A stretch of DNA of 17,059 nt from an uncultured Clostridium sp. (GTDB lineage Bacteria; Bacillota; Clostridia; TANB77; CAG-508): NCBI GenBank assembly GCA_900554815.1, contig USIO01000031.1, positions 1-17,059 of the forward strand, read 5' to 3'. Position 1 is the stretch's first letter, and each line of letters begins with the position of its first letter. Shown here piece after piece: positions 7,830 to 15,036 of the stretch. The notes under the pieces are model-generated. The model was not told where the DNA came from and ran no database searches. It saw nothing but the letters and a program-made list of their open reading frames with translations. Made by a program: the position numbers and the translations under genes.

Positions 7830-10124
7830 TTATGCTCCTTTTATTGAATCTAGCCCTGTATGTGTTACTCTATCTTTTAGTTCATCTAATTTTGCTGAAT
7901 TCCAGCGAGAAGTTGTTCCTACTAAATATCCTGTAATTCTTTGAATTGTATCAATATTATCACTACCACATTTTGGACATTTTACTAAATTTGCATCTGC
8001 ATTTTCGAATCCGCAATCTAAGCATCTTGATCTTGTATGGTTTATACTTCCATATCCCATATTATATTTATCCATTAAATCTACAACAGCTTGTACTGTT
8101 TGTGGGTTGTGTGTTGCATCTCCATCTAGTTCAATATAGAAAATGTGTCCTGCTCTGCATAAGTCATGATATGGAGCTTCTATTTTTGCTTTATGTTCTG
8201 CTGTACACTTATACCAAACTGGAACATGATTGCTATTTGTATAGTATTTTTTGTCTGTAATTCCTGGAATAATTCCAAATTCTTTTTTATCCATTTTTGT
8301 GAATCTTCCTGATAGTCCTTCTGCTGGTGTTGCTATTATTGAATAATTTAAATCATATTTTTCTGAAAATTCTCTAGTTAAATCTCTCATTGCTGTAATA
8401 ATTTCAATTCCTAATTTTTGTGCCTCTTCAGACTCTCCATGATGTTTTCCAGTTAGAGCAATTAAACATTCTGCTAGTCCTATAAAGCCTATACTTAATG
8501 TTCCATGTTTTAGTACTGGTTCTACTGTGTCATTTGGTTTTAGCTTATCACTGTCAATCCACATTCCAGACATTAATAGTGGAAATTGTTTTGCTAGCGC
8601 TGTACATTGGAATTTATATCTTTCATATAGTTGTTGTGCTGCAATAGCTGTATATTTTTCTATTTCATTCATAAATATTTTTTTAACAGTTTTTTTGTAT
8701 GCATCTGTCATTTCATTTTGGCTATTTATTCCTAAAGCAAATTTTTTGCCTACTTTTTCTTGTGCTTTTAGTGCAGACTCTATTGCTATTCTTGGTAAAT
8801 TAACAGTTGTAAAAGACAAGTTTCCTCTACCAACAGAAGTTTTTTCACCATGTCTATCTTCAAATACTCTTGTTCTACATCCCATTGTTGCACATTCATA
8901 GTAGCTTCTGTCAGGGTCATCTGCTTTCCATTTTTCGTTTTGGTTAAATGTGGCATCTAAATTAATATAATTTGGGAAAAATCTTTTAGCTGCTACTTTG
9001 CAAGAAAATTGATATAAATCGTAGTTTCTATCCTCTGGTAAATAGTTTACTCCTCTTTTTTTCTTCCAGATTTGAATAGGAAATATTGCAGTTTCTCCAT
9101 TGCCAACTCCTTCGTAGGTTGATTGCAAAATTTCTCTTATAATGCATCTGCCTTCTGGGGTTGTATCTGTTCCATAATTAATAGAACTAAATACCACTTG
9201 GTTTCCACCTCTTGAATGAATTGTATTCATATTATGTATAAATGCTTCCATAGCTTGATGTACTCTATTTACAGTATTATTTATAGCAATTTGTTTTACT
9301 CTTTCTTTACCTTTTAACCCTGTTAGTTCTTTTGTAATATAGTCATCTGGTTGGTAGTCTATAAGATCTGTTACATCAATTTCTAGGCTTTCTCCTTGTT
9401 TTTGTATTTCTTCTTGTAAAGTTCTTCTAACATATGGTGCTAAATAATAGTCGAAGTTTGGTATTGCTTGTCCACCATGCATTTCATTTTGAATAGTCTC
9501 CATAGAAATGCAGCCTATTATACTTGCTGTTTCTATTCTTTTAGCTGGTCTTGAAGAACCATGTCCTGCTCTAAAACCATTTTTTAGAATTTTATCTAAT
9601 GGATGTTGCAAACATGTTAATGACTTTGTTGGATAATAGTCTTTATCATGAATATGAATATATCCTTTTTGCATTGCTTCTCTTACTTCTGGTGAAAGTA
9701 AAAAATCGTCTACAAATGGTTTTGTTGTTTCACTGGCAAATTTCATCATCATTCCAGCAGGAGTATCTGCATTCATATTTGCATTTTCTCTAGTAATATC
9801 GTTTGCCTTTGCTCCTATAATATCTAAAAATATTTCTTTTGTTTTTGATTTTCTTGCTACATCTCTATTATATCTATAAGTAATATAACTCTGAGCAACT
9901 TCTTTTCTACTAGAGCCCATCAATTTTTTCTCTACAACATCTTGAATTTCATATACACTAACTTGATTTTTATCTTCTAATTGTTTTTCTACACTACTTG
10001 AAATTTTATTTGCTAAGTCAATATCTACTCCGCCTACTGTTTGTGCCATTGCTTTTGTTATAGCATCTACAATTCTCTCCTTATTAAATTTTACTACTCT
10101 TCCATCTCTTTTAATTACTTGCAT
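7830..10124 (-). CDS. nrdD: Anaerobic ribonucleoside-triphosphate reductase (NrdD, class III)
   Basis: 764 residues from the ATG at 10124, preceded by GGGGGAAACAAA; an in-frame ATG 28 codons further upstream has no ribosome site and encodes an atypical basic leader, so it is rejected. Domains: ATP-cone regulatory domain at about 1-90 (VIKRDGRVVKFNKERIVDAI), the ten-stranded reductase barrel with SLTCLQHPLDK and the thiyl-radical region ATMGCRTRVFEDRHGE, a Cys4 zinc site (Cys701, 704, 716, 719), and the glycyl-radical loop RITGYL with Gly732. It reduces NTPs to dNTPs for DNA synthesis under anaerobiosis. It is followed by nrdG. The gene is divergent from a Crp/Fnr-type regulator, and a perfect palindrome lies about 40 bases upstream of a likely -10 box. 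Confidence 0.97.
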   Translation of the reverse strand: MQVIKRDGRVVKFNKERIVDAITKAMAQTVGGVDIDLANKISSSVEKQLEDKNQVSVYEIQDVVEKKLMGSSRKEVAQSYITYRYNRDVARKSKTKEIFLDIIGAKANDITRENANMNADTPAGMMMKFASETTKPFVDDFLLSPEVREAMQKGYIHIHDKDYYPTKSLTCLQHPLDKILKNGFRAGHGSSRPAKRIETASIIGCISMETIQNEMHGGQAIPNFDYYLAPYVRRTLQEEIQKQGESLEIDVTDLIDYQPDDYITKELTGLKGKERVKQIAINNTVNRVHQAMEAFIHNMNTIHSRGGNQVVFSSINYGTDTTPEGRCIIREILQSTYEGVGNGETAIFPIQIWKKKRGVNYLPEDRNYDLYQFSCKVAAKRFFPNYINLDATFNQNEKWKADDPDRSYYECATMGCRTRVFEDRHGEKTSVGRGNLSFTTVNLPRIAIESALKAQEKVGKKFALGINSQNEMTDAYKKTVKKIFMNEIEKYTAIAAQQLYERYKFQCTALAKQFPLLMSGMWIDSDKLKPNDTVEPVLKHGTLSIGFIGLAECLIALTGKHHGESEEAQKLGIEIITAMRDLTREFSEKYDLNYSIIATPAEGLSGRFTKMDKKEFGIIPGITDKKYYTNSNHVPVWYKCTAEHKAKIEAPYHDLCRAGHIFYIELDGDATHNPQTVQAVVDLMDKYNMGYGSINHTRSRCLDCGFENADANLVKCPKCGSDNIDTIQRITGYLVGTTSRWNSAKLDELKDRVTHTGLDSIKGA

Positions 10125-10203
10125 TTTGTTTCCCCCTATTTTATTACTAAGCAGACAATATGGCTTATTCCTCTTAAGTTTAATTTTTATTTTATTGTTG
10201 CTG

Positions 10204-10255
10204 TGCATTTATTTTATAAAAACATTTTTTTATTTAAAGTTGCTATAGCAACTTT
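10204..10255 (-). promoter_or_regulatory. Likely nrdDG promoter with activator-type palindrome
   Basis: On the minus strand a 20-bp perfect palindrome, AAAGTTGCTATAGCAACTTT (10236-10255), is followed by TATAAAAT at 10218-10211. If TAAAAT (10216-10211) is the -10 box, transcription would begin near 10204 and the palindrome is centred about 41 bases upstream, the classical position where Crp/Fnr proteins activate at promoters with a poor -35. No good -35 is seen. Palindrome and spacing are direct observations; activation by the adjacent regulator is inferred. Confidence 0.6.
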
Positions 10256-10381
10256 TTTAATGTTAGTTTTTTATAGTTTTATTTTTTAGCTTAAATTCAT
10301 TGTTTTTATGAAATATTACATTTATATTACATATATTTTATAAAATTTTGTGCTTACTACAAGCATATTTTAAAATATAGT

Positions 10382-10411
10382 GTTGCTATAGCAACTTTTT
10401 TGTGATATTAT
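10382..10411 (+). promoter_or_regulatory. Promoter of the Crp/Fnr-type gene with second palindrome over the -35
   Basis: The same 14-bp palindrome GTTGCTATAGCAAC recurs at 10382-10395. Within it TTGCTA (10383-10388) makes a -35, with TATTAT (10406-10411) 17 bases on as the -10. Protein bound here would cover the promoter, suggesting autorepression. The start codon follows 22 bases after the -10. Confidence 0.55.
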
Positions 10412-10433
10412 TTATCCAAGGAATGATGCAATT

Positions 10434-11057
10434 ATGAAAAAGAATTTTGATGTAGAAAATTTTATTAATAAATTAATAACAAATTGTTTTTTGGGTGAAA
10501 TTAAAGAATTCCAAGCAGATGAAATTATTACTACCTTTTTAATTAGGAGAAATCAATTATATATTTTGCTAGATGGCGAAGCACAATTACTTACTTATGA
10601 TAAAGAGGGAAATAAAAAAATACTATATTGTTACAAAAAAAATGATCTTTTTGGAGAAGCATTATTTAAAATTTATATCGACAGAGAGTTGTTTGTTTTA
10701 GCAAAGAAAAAATGTAGTGTATTGTTTTTTCCTTATGACACAATTGAAACCTGTAACAAAGATTGTATATTCCATATAGAGCTTTTAAGAAATTTGCCAG
10801 ATCTTATTTTAAATGGTATTGCTGAACAAAATTTTAGAATACTATTATTGTCATATAAAAATATTAGAGATAAATTATTAACATATTTTCAAAATATTTC
10901 TAAAGAAACTGGTAGTAAAACAATAGAAATACCATTTTCTTTAACAGATTTAGCAGATTACCTTATGATTGAAAGAACTGCTATGATGAGAGAATTAAAA
11001 CGACTAAAAGATGAAAAAATAATTAAAAAAAGCGCAAATAAAATTACATTATTGTAG
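10434..11057 (+). CDS. Crp/Fnr family transcriptional regulator
   Basis: 207 residues. The N-terminal half (about 15-115) has the cyclic-nucleotide-binding-type beta-roll pattern (LYILLDGEAQLLTYDKEGN, then KNDLFGEALF). A dimer helix follows at about 120-152, and a C-terminal winged helix-turn-helix at about 166-205 has the recognition helix around ERTAMMRELKRLKDE. Six cysteines are present (18, 66, 94, 107, 111 and none grouped as in Fnr at the extreme N-terminus beyond Cys18), so an Fe-S sensor cannot be claimed. AAGGA lies ten bases upstream of the ATG. It diverges from nrdDG, and two identical palindromes in between suggest it controls both itself and nrdDG. The signal sensed is unknown; oxygen, redox or a metabolite are possible. 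Confidence 0.85.
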   Translation: MKKNFDVENFINKLITNCFLGEIKEFQADEIITTFLIRRNQLYILLDGEAQLLTYDKEGNKKILYCYKKNDLFGEALFKIYIDRELFVLAKKKCSVLFFPYDTIETCNKDCIFHIELLRNLPDLILNGIAEQNFRILLLSYKNIRDKLLTYFQNISKETGSKTIEIPFSLTDLADYLMIERTAMMRELKRLKDEKIIKKSANKITLL

Positions 11058-11084
11058 TAATTATATATAAAAAGCCTTTTTGTA

Positions 11085-11129
11085 TTGACAAAATTATTTA
11101 TTTTTTATAAAATGTTAGTCATGTCTAAC
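11085..11129 (+). promoter_or_regulatory. Sigma-A promoter of sufCB with overlapping operator-like near-palindrome
   Basis: TTGACA (11085-11090), a 17-base spacer and TAAAAT (11108-11113) form an almost consensus vegetative promoter, placing the transcript start near 11120. Straddling it is GTTAGTCATGTCTAAC (11114-11129), palindromic apart from one base pair position in each arm. The TTAG-N6-CTAA half-sites recall DtxR/IdeR-type iron-regulator boxes, but the regulator is not identified. Confidence 0.7.
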
Positions 11130-11190
11130 TTGTGTAGAAATATAATATTTTTTGTATTTTTATGTAAGTTAATATTAGGGAGGATCGTAA

Positions 11191-11901
11191 ATGCTAGAGT
11201 TAAAAAATATATGTTTTGAAAGAGATAACAAAAAAATACTAGATAATATAAATTTAACATTAAATGATAATCATTTCTATGTTATTACAGGTCCTAATGG
11301 TTCTGGCAAGTCTACTTTAGCTAAAATTATTATGGGAATTGAGGTTCAAGATAGTGGACAAGTTATTTTTAATGGAAAAGATATTAGTTCTTTTACTATT
11401 GACCAAAGGGCAAATTTAGGAATAAGTTTTTCTTTTCAGCAGCCTGTTAAGTTCAAAGGTCTTACTGTATATGATTTATTAAAATTATCTATTAAAAAAG
11501 ACTTATCTAAAAAAGATGCTTGTGCAATTTTATCTAAAGTTGGTTTATGTGCTAAGGAATATGTTGATAGGGAAATTAATTCTTCTTTATCTGGTGGCGA
11601 ATTAAAAAGGATTGAAATTGCAACTGTTGCTGTTAGAAACTCTCCATTAACTATTTTTGACGAGCCAGAGGCTGGAATTGATTTATGGGGTTTTCAAAAT
11701 CTGATTAAAATTTTTGAAAATATACGAGAATCTGTTAAAGGTACAACTTTAATTATTTCACATCAGGAAAGGATTTTAGCAATTGCTGATAATATTATTT
11801 TACTTAATAATGGTAAAATTAAAAAAGTTGGCAGGTCAAATGAAATGATGAAAGAAATTTTAGTAAAGCCAAATTGTTGCAAGTTAGGAGGCGAAACTTA
11901 A
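11191..11901 (+). CDS. sufC: SufC-type Fe-S cluster assembly ATPase
   Basis: 236 residues, close to the SufC standard of about 250. ABC ATPase motifs are in order: Walker A GPNGSGKST (34-42), Q-loop FQQPVKFKGLTV (about 82-93), signature SLSGGELKRIEIA (about 132-144), Walker B LTIFDEPEAGID (153-164, with the D in place of the more usual S before GID typical of SufC) and switch His191 in ISHQ. SufC energises a scaffold made with SufB/SufD-family proteins. GGGAGGAT lies five bases upstream of the ATG. The gene abuts sufB with no gap. No sufS, sufU or sufD is adjacent, so this is a two-component unit like the minimal SUF-like (SMS) systems known from anaerobes. Confidence 0.93.
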   Translation: MLELKNICFERDNKKILDNINLTLNDNHFYVITGPNGSGKSTLAKIIMGIEVQDSGQVIFNGKDISSFTIDQRANLGISFSFQQPVKFKGLTVYDLLKLSIKKDLSKKDACAILSKVGLCAKEYVDREINSSLSGGELKRIEIATVAVRNSPLTIFDEPEAGIDLWGFQNLIKIFENIRESVKGTTLIISHQERILAIADNIILLNNGKIKKVGRSNEMMKEILVKPNCCKLGGET

Positions 11902-12819
11902 ATGGAAAAATTAGATCAGCATTTATTAAATGAAGTTGCTAATATAGATAGTAAAACAGAAGGCGCTTATAATATTAGGAAAAATGGCAAAGGTATTGAG
12001 AGAAAAATAACGGATAATATTAATATTGTTACCAAAACAGATAATTCTGGAATAGATATTTTTGTTAAAGAAAATACAAAATTTGATTTTGTCCATATAC
12101 CTGTAATTATTACTGAAAGTGGATTAAAAGACATTGTATATAATGATTTTTATATTGGTAAAAATGCAAATGTTGTAATTGTTGCCGGTTGTGGAATTCA
12201 CAATAATAATCATTTAGATTCTCAGCATGATGGTATTCATCGTTTCTTTTTGGAAGAAGGTGCAAAGGTAAAATACATCGAAAAGCATTATGGAGAAGGA
12301 GATGGTACTGGAAAAAAAATTTTAAATCCTATTACTGAAATTAATTTAAAAGATAATAGTAGTTTTGAAATGGATAGTTTACAAGTAAAAGGTGTTGATT
12401 CAACAGTTAGGAAAACAAATGCTATTTTGGGAAATAATACAAATCTAGTTATTTCTGAAAAAATTATGACACATGGTTTACAATATGCTAAAACTTTTTT
12501 TGAAGTATATTTAAATGGCAATAATTCTAGTACTAAAGTAACATCTAGATCTGTAGCAACAGATAATTCTGTTCAGCAATTTGAGTCTAAAATAGAAGGA
12601 AATTCTATTTGCTTTGGGCATGTAGAATGTGATGCTATTATTCAAGGTAATGCTAAAGTAATTGCTATTCCCTCTATTATTGCAAACAACATTGATGCTA
12701 ATTTAGTTCATGAAGCAACTATTGGCAAAATTGCAGGAGAGCAGTTAATAAAACTAATGTCTTTAGGTCTTTCTAAAAAAGAATCAGAGCAAGAAATTAT
12801 TAATGGATTTTTAAAGTAG
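11902..12819 (+). CDS. sufB: SufB/SufD family Fe-S scaffold protein (minimal SmsB-like)
   Basis: 305 residues, much shorter than classical SufB (about 470-495), keeping essentially the beta-helix core and C-terminal helices. Family signatures: VHIPVIITESG (about 64-73), SQHDGIH (107-113), SRSVATDNSVQQFESKI (215-231), GHVECDAI (239-246) and LVHEATIGKIAGEQL (268-282) with the conserved His270-Glu271 pair. Cysteines are 97, 237 and 243; Cys243 lies in the conserved GHVECD motif. It would build Fe-S clusters with SufC in the cytoplasm. The ATG directly follows the sufC stop; AGGAGG is inside the end of sufC, giving tight translational linkage. The name sufB is by family; SmsB may be the more accurate label. 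Confidence 0.88.
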   Translation: MEKLDQHLLNEVANIDSKTEGAYNIRKNGKGIERKITDNINIVTKTDNSGIDIFVKENTKFDFVHIPVIITESGLKDIVYNDFYIGKNANVVIVAGCGIHNNNHLDSQHDGIHRFFLEEGAKVKYIEKHYGEGDGTGKKILNPITEINLKDNSSFEMDSLQVKGVDSTVRKTNAILGNNTNLVISEKIMTHGLQYAKTFFEVYLNGNNSSTKVTSRSVATDNSVQQFESKIEGNSICFGHVECDAIIQGNAKVIAIPSIIANNIDANLVHEATIGKIAGEQLIKLMSLGLSKKESEQEIINGFLK

Positions 12820-12839
12820 TTTTAATTTTTTTATGCAAT

Positions 12840-12892
12840 AAAAAAGAACTAACATCACTATACAAAAAATATAGTTCAATTAGTTCTTTTTT
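12840..12892 (+). terminator. Bidirectional terminator between sufB and the Cys-rich gene
   Basis: The outer stem AAAAAAGAACTAA (12840-12852) pairs exactly with 12880-12892, and an inner stem ACTATA/TATAGT (12857-12862 and 12870-12875) lies within. A T-run follows on the plus strand, and the mirror T-run serves the minus strand. It sits 20 bases after sufB and ends the convergent gene as well. Confidence 0.8.
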
Positions 12893-12960
12893 TATTTTAT
12901 GAATAAGTTGAATTAATTATTATATTACATTTAATTTTTATTATGTTCAAAATTAATTAT

Positions 12961-13116
12961 TTAGCAACATCCTCTTCCAGAGTTACAGTTACAAAATAGT
13001 AGTAAAAATATGATAATAAAAAATATAGTTGAACAGTCTCCGCCTCCACAAGATAGTCCTGTATTGTTGTTGCATCCACAGTCACAAGCACAACCGCAAT
13101 TTCTTTCTTCTTGCAT
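12961..13116 (-). CDS. 51-residue Cys/Gly-rich small membrane peptide
   Basis: From the ATG at 13116, chosen because AAAGGAGG lies seven bases upstream, the peptide has 51 residues with 11 cysteines. Five are in an N-terminal alternating Cys cluster (NCGCACDCGC), two flank a GGG stretch, then comes a hydrophobic segment of 13 residues (STIFFIIIFLLLF), then Cys-Asn-Cys and a terminal Cys-Cys. I do not recognise a named family; short Gly/Cys-rich peptides with one small hydrophobic stretch are common in spore formers and some are coat or sporulation peptides (YjcZ-like), but that link is inferred from general features only. Metal binding or disulfide-bonded assembly would be plausible. A coding call is supported by the strong ribosome site and the following terminator. 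Confidence 0.65.
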   Translation of the reverse strand: MQEERNCGCACDCGCNNNTGLSCGGGDCSTIFFIIIFLLLFCNCNSGRGCC

Positions 13117-13264
13117 TGCTTTACCTCCTTTATATGTTTTATATAACATATAATATTCTTATTTTCTATTTATGTTACAATATAGGTCTCTATTTTTGGC
13201 AATGCTAAAAAGCTACACTTTTATTTTATTATAATACATTTTCTACTATTTTTATTAAATGGAT

Positions 13265-13440
13265 AAATTGCACTTTCTCGCTAGCAGCGTTTCAGCACTA
13301 CAAATAAAGTGTGGAGCGGGAAGAGTAGTAGCTATTGTTGGAGCTAGTCGTACTGCTACTGGAGTGTGCACTTGCTGGATTGAAACTGCCAAAATTTACA
13401 CTGCCGTAGTAATCGCCTCGGAAAACTCGAGAGGAAGCAG
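13265..13440 (-). other. Candidate variable region (diversity-generating-retroelement type) of the 13298-14569 gene
   Basis: The last ~45 codons before the stop and about 30 bases after it have roughly 47% GC (66 of 140 bases in 13301-13440), in contrast to the very AT-rich surroundings. The encoded segment between NPAS and the terminal LYL has 17 residues, nearly all Ser, Thr, Asn or Tyr, with codons AGT, AGC, ACT, TCC, AAC, AAT, TAC: the set reached by changing adenines of AAY codons. The position at the end of a C-type-lectin-like domain is where such retroelements diversify their targets. No template repeat was found here. Confidence 0.4.
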
Positions 13441-14569
13441 AAGTTGATTCTGCTGTCCATTCATTATAGTTACCTTCAAGGTCATAGATATTATTCATAC
13501 AATCTAATTCATTTTGTCCTGATAATGCATGGTCTTCGGTTAATTTTCTATCACTATGTCCAACTTGTGCTTGTTCTCCTATAAACTTTATTACTTGATC
13601 ATACTGGCATCCCCATATCATTTGTTTATTTGCACCGCTGTTTTTTATTGTATTATATAGACCATACCATTTATTTGCTCCCAAATAATTATTTCCAGTA
13701 GTACTTGATGTTGTTAATACTATCTGTCCCTTTTTACTGTTTCCTCCTTCTCCTATCTCATATCTGCTTATATAAAATCCTCCGTATCTTGCTACACTTG
13801 TTGCCATTAGTTTAAACTCATTCTGTAATTGTGTTAGTTCTAAACTATTACTTGAATCAGCATTTACTGTATCTGGCTCATGATAACCATTTTCATCATA
13901 TGTCTGGTCTCTTACAGGGCTTCCATCTTCATTTGTAAATTTCATTATATATGAATAAATACGATTACCTTTACTATCTGTTGTATTAGTATTTGAGCCT
14001 ATATACAGTCTTCCTACTAGATTAGTAGCAGTAGTAGAGTAGTCTGGGTTAGTGCATTTTAATACTTTTTCTCCTGTTTCTTCATTATCTACTAATTCTA
14101 TATTACATATTTTGTTTTCTTCTCCTTCTGGTAACTTATTATTACTTTCACACATTACCATATCATTTATATCTTCTACTGGTATCCATACATACTGGTT
14201 TACAGTTTCTTGCAAGTTTGTGGTCTCTTCTCCTATTGTTATTGTACTTTCATTAGTTCCGTCTGTTTCATCTTGTTTCCATTCTACTTCTGCTTTTTCT
14301 AATATTTCATAAATTACTAATCCTTCTAACACAGAATCTTCGCTATCTATTTGCGATACTTTGTATCCTTCTGGAATAGGAACATCACCTACGTATATTA
14401 TGTCATCGTCTCCAGCACCTGTTACTTTGTCTGTAATTTCTAATATGTTTTTTATTGTATTACTTTCTTTTCCTACTGCTGTATTCCATTTAGTTGCTGC
14501 ATTATTTGCTTTACTAAATATGCTATTTTGTCCTGTTGCTAGGCTTATTGCCACTCCTGCTAGTATCAT
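13298..14569 (-). CDS. Prepilin-like surface protein with C-terminal FGE/C-type-lectin-like domain; 5' end defective
   Basis: 423 residues from the first ATG at 14569. Coding similarity to a prepilin leader continues upstream to about 14620 (CKKGITLVSLVITIIVL), but no ATG, GTG or TTG and no ribosome site exist before a stop at 14660-14662. After the helix comes FSKANNAATKWNTA, typical of type IV pilin-like N-termini, then a middle domain with VPIPEGYKVSQI and NQYVWIPVEDINDMVMC. The C-terminal domain contains SVARYGGFYISRYEIGEG, ANKWYGLYN, MIWGCQYDQVIKFI and NIYDLEGNYNEWTAES, the signature order of formylglycine-generating-enzyme/C-type-lectin folds. The last ~45 residues are S/T/N/Y-rich and GC-rich. 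It is paralogous to the gene at 15037-17059. Probably exported or surface-held if expressed; it may be a silent copy. Confidence 0.75.
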   Translation of the reverse strand: MILAGVAISLATGQNSIFSKANNAATKWNTAVGKESNTIKNILEITDKVTGAGDDDIIYVGDVPIPEGYKVSQIDSEDSVLEGLVIYEILEKAEVEWKQDETDGTNESTITIGEETTNLQETVNQYVWIPVEDINDMVMCESNNKLPEGEENKICNIELVDNEETGEKVLKCTNPDYSTTATNLVGRLYIGSNTNTTDSKGNRIYSYIMKFTNEDGSPVRDQTYDENGYHEPDTVNADSSNSLELTQLQNEFKLMATSVARYGGFYISRYEIGEGGNSKKGQIVLTTSSTTGNNYLGANKWYGLYNTIKNSGANKQMIWGCQYDQVIKFIGEQAQVGHSDRKLTEDHALSGQNELDCMNNIYDLEGNYNEWTAESTSASSRVFRGDYYGSVNFGSFNPASAHSSSSTTSSNNSYYSSRSTLYL

Positions 14570-14644
14570 TAATACTATTATTGTTATTACTAATGATACT
14601 AATGTTATTCCTTTTTTACAATATATAAGGGAGATGTAAAAGTT

Positions 14645-14833
14645 ATGAATAAAGAAAAATTAAAGGTAAAAATATTTTTGATTTTAAGTTTTGTATTTGC
14701 AATTTTGACTTTAATTAGTGGATACCTGGTAATCACTCATAAATTAGATAATGCTGGTTATTCAGTTATACCAATGTTATTTACACTAACATTTAGTATA
14801 TTATATAGAAATAGCAAAAAAGATAAAGAGTAA
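14645..14833 (+). CDS. Small two-helix membrane protein of unknown function
   Basis: 62 residues. A basic start (MNKEKLKVK) precedes a hydrophobic helix at about 9-29, a short loop with ITHKLDNAGYS, a second helix at about 38-53 and a basic/charged tail NSKKDKE. Both ends are predicted inside. AGGGAG lies eleven bases upstream of the ATG. It runs divergently from the prepilin-like gene, and its ribosome site and start lie exactly where that gene would need its own. A terminator follows at 14949-15000. I do not recognise the family. Confidence 0.6.
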   Translation: MNKEKLKVKIFLILSFVFAILTLISGYLVITHKLDNAGYSVIPMLFTLTFSILYRNSKKDKE

Positions 14834-14948
14834 TACAAATTACAATTATTTTTATATATTTATATTTTATTTGTTTGTTGTTTCTTGGGCTTGTAGTAAA
14901 AAATATAACCTATTAGTATATTTTTTAAAATATCTATTTTTCTTTCAT

Positions 14949-15000
14949 AAAAAATACCTCCTTGATATTAATTTTTATTATATCATAAAAGGTATTTTTT
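14949..15000 (+). terminator. Bidirectional terminator
   Basis: AAAAAATACC (14949-14958) pairs with GGTATTTTTT (14991-15000), and TGATAT/ATATCA (14963-14968 and 14980-14985) forms an inner stem. It lies between the convergent small membrane-protein gene and the surface-protein gene ending at 15037, with T-runs on both strands. Confidence 0.7.
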
Positions 15001-15036
15001 TATTTTATACAAAATTTATGACAGTCTATTCTAACA

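Noticed and set aside
10125..10208. 28-codon N-terminal extension of nrdD
   Set aside because: No ribosome site before the upstream ATG, leader is not conserved-looking, and the inferred promoter lies at its edge; the ATG at 10124 has GGGGGA and starts the ATP-cone.
11066..11080. AAAAAGCCTTTTT as terminator of the Crp/Fnr gene
   Set aside because: Stem of five A-T pairs with a three-base loop and no T-run; too weak.
13129..13158. GAATATT - 15 bases - CATATAAA resembling a sigma-E promoter before the Cys-rich gene
   Set aside because: The implied transcript start would fall at or after the ribosome binding site (13124-13130), so the site would not be transcribed; likely a chance match in AT-rich DNA.
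13268..13297. GC-rich hairpin after the first lectin-like gene, as found after variable regions of known retroelements
   Set aside because: Only a four-pair stem (CGCT/AGCG, three-base loop) could be drawn, too weak to count as evidence by itself.
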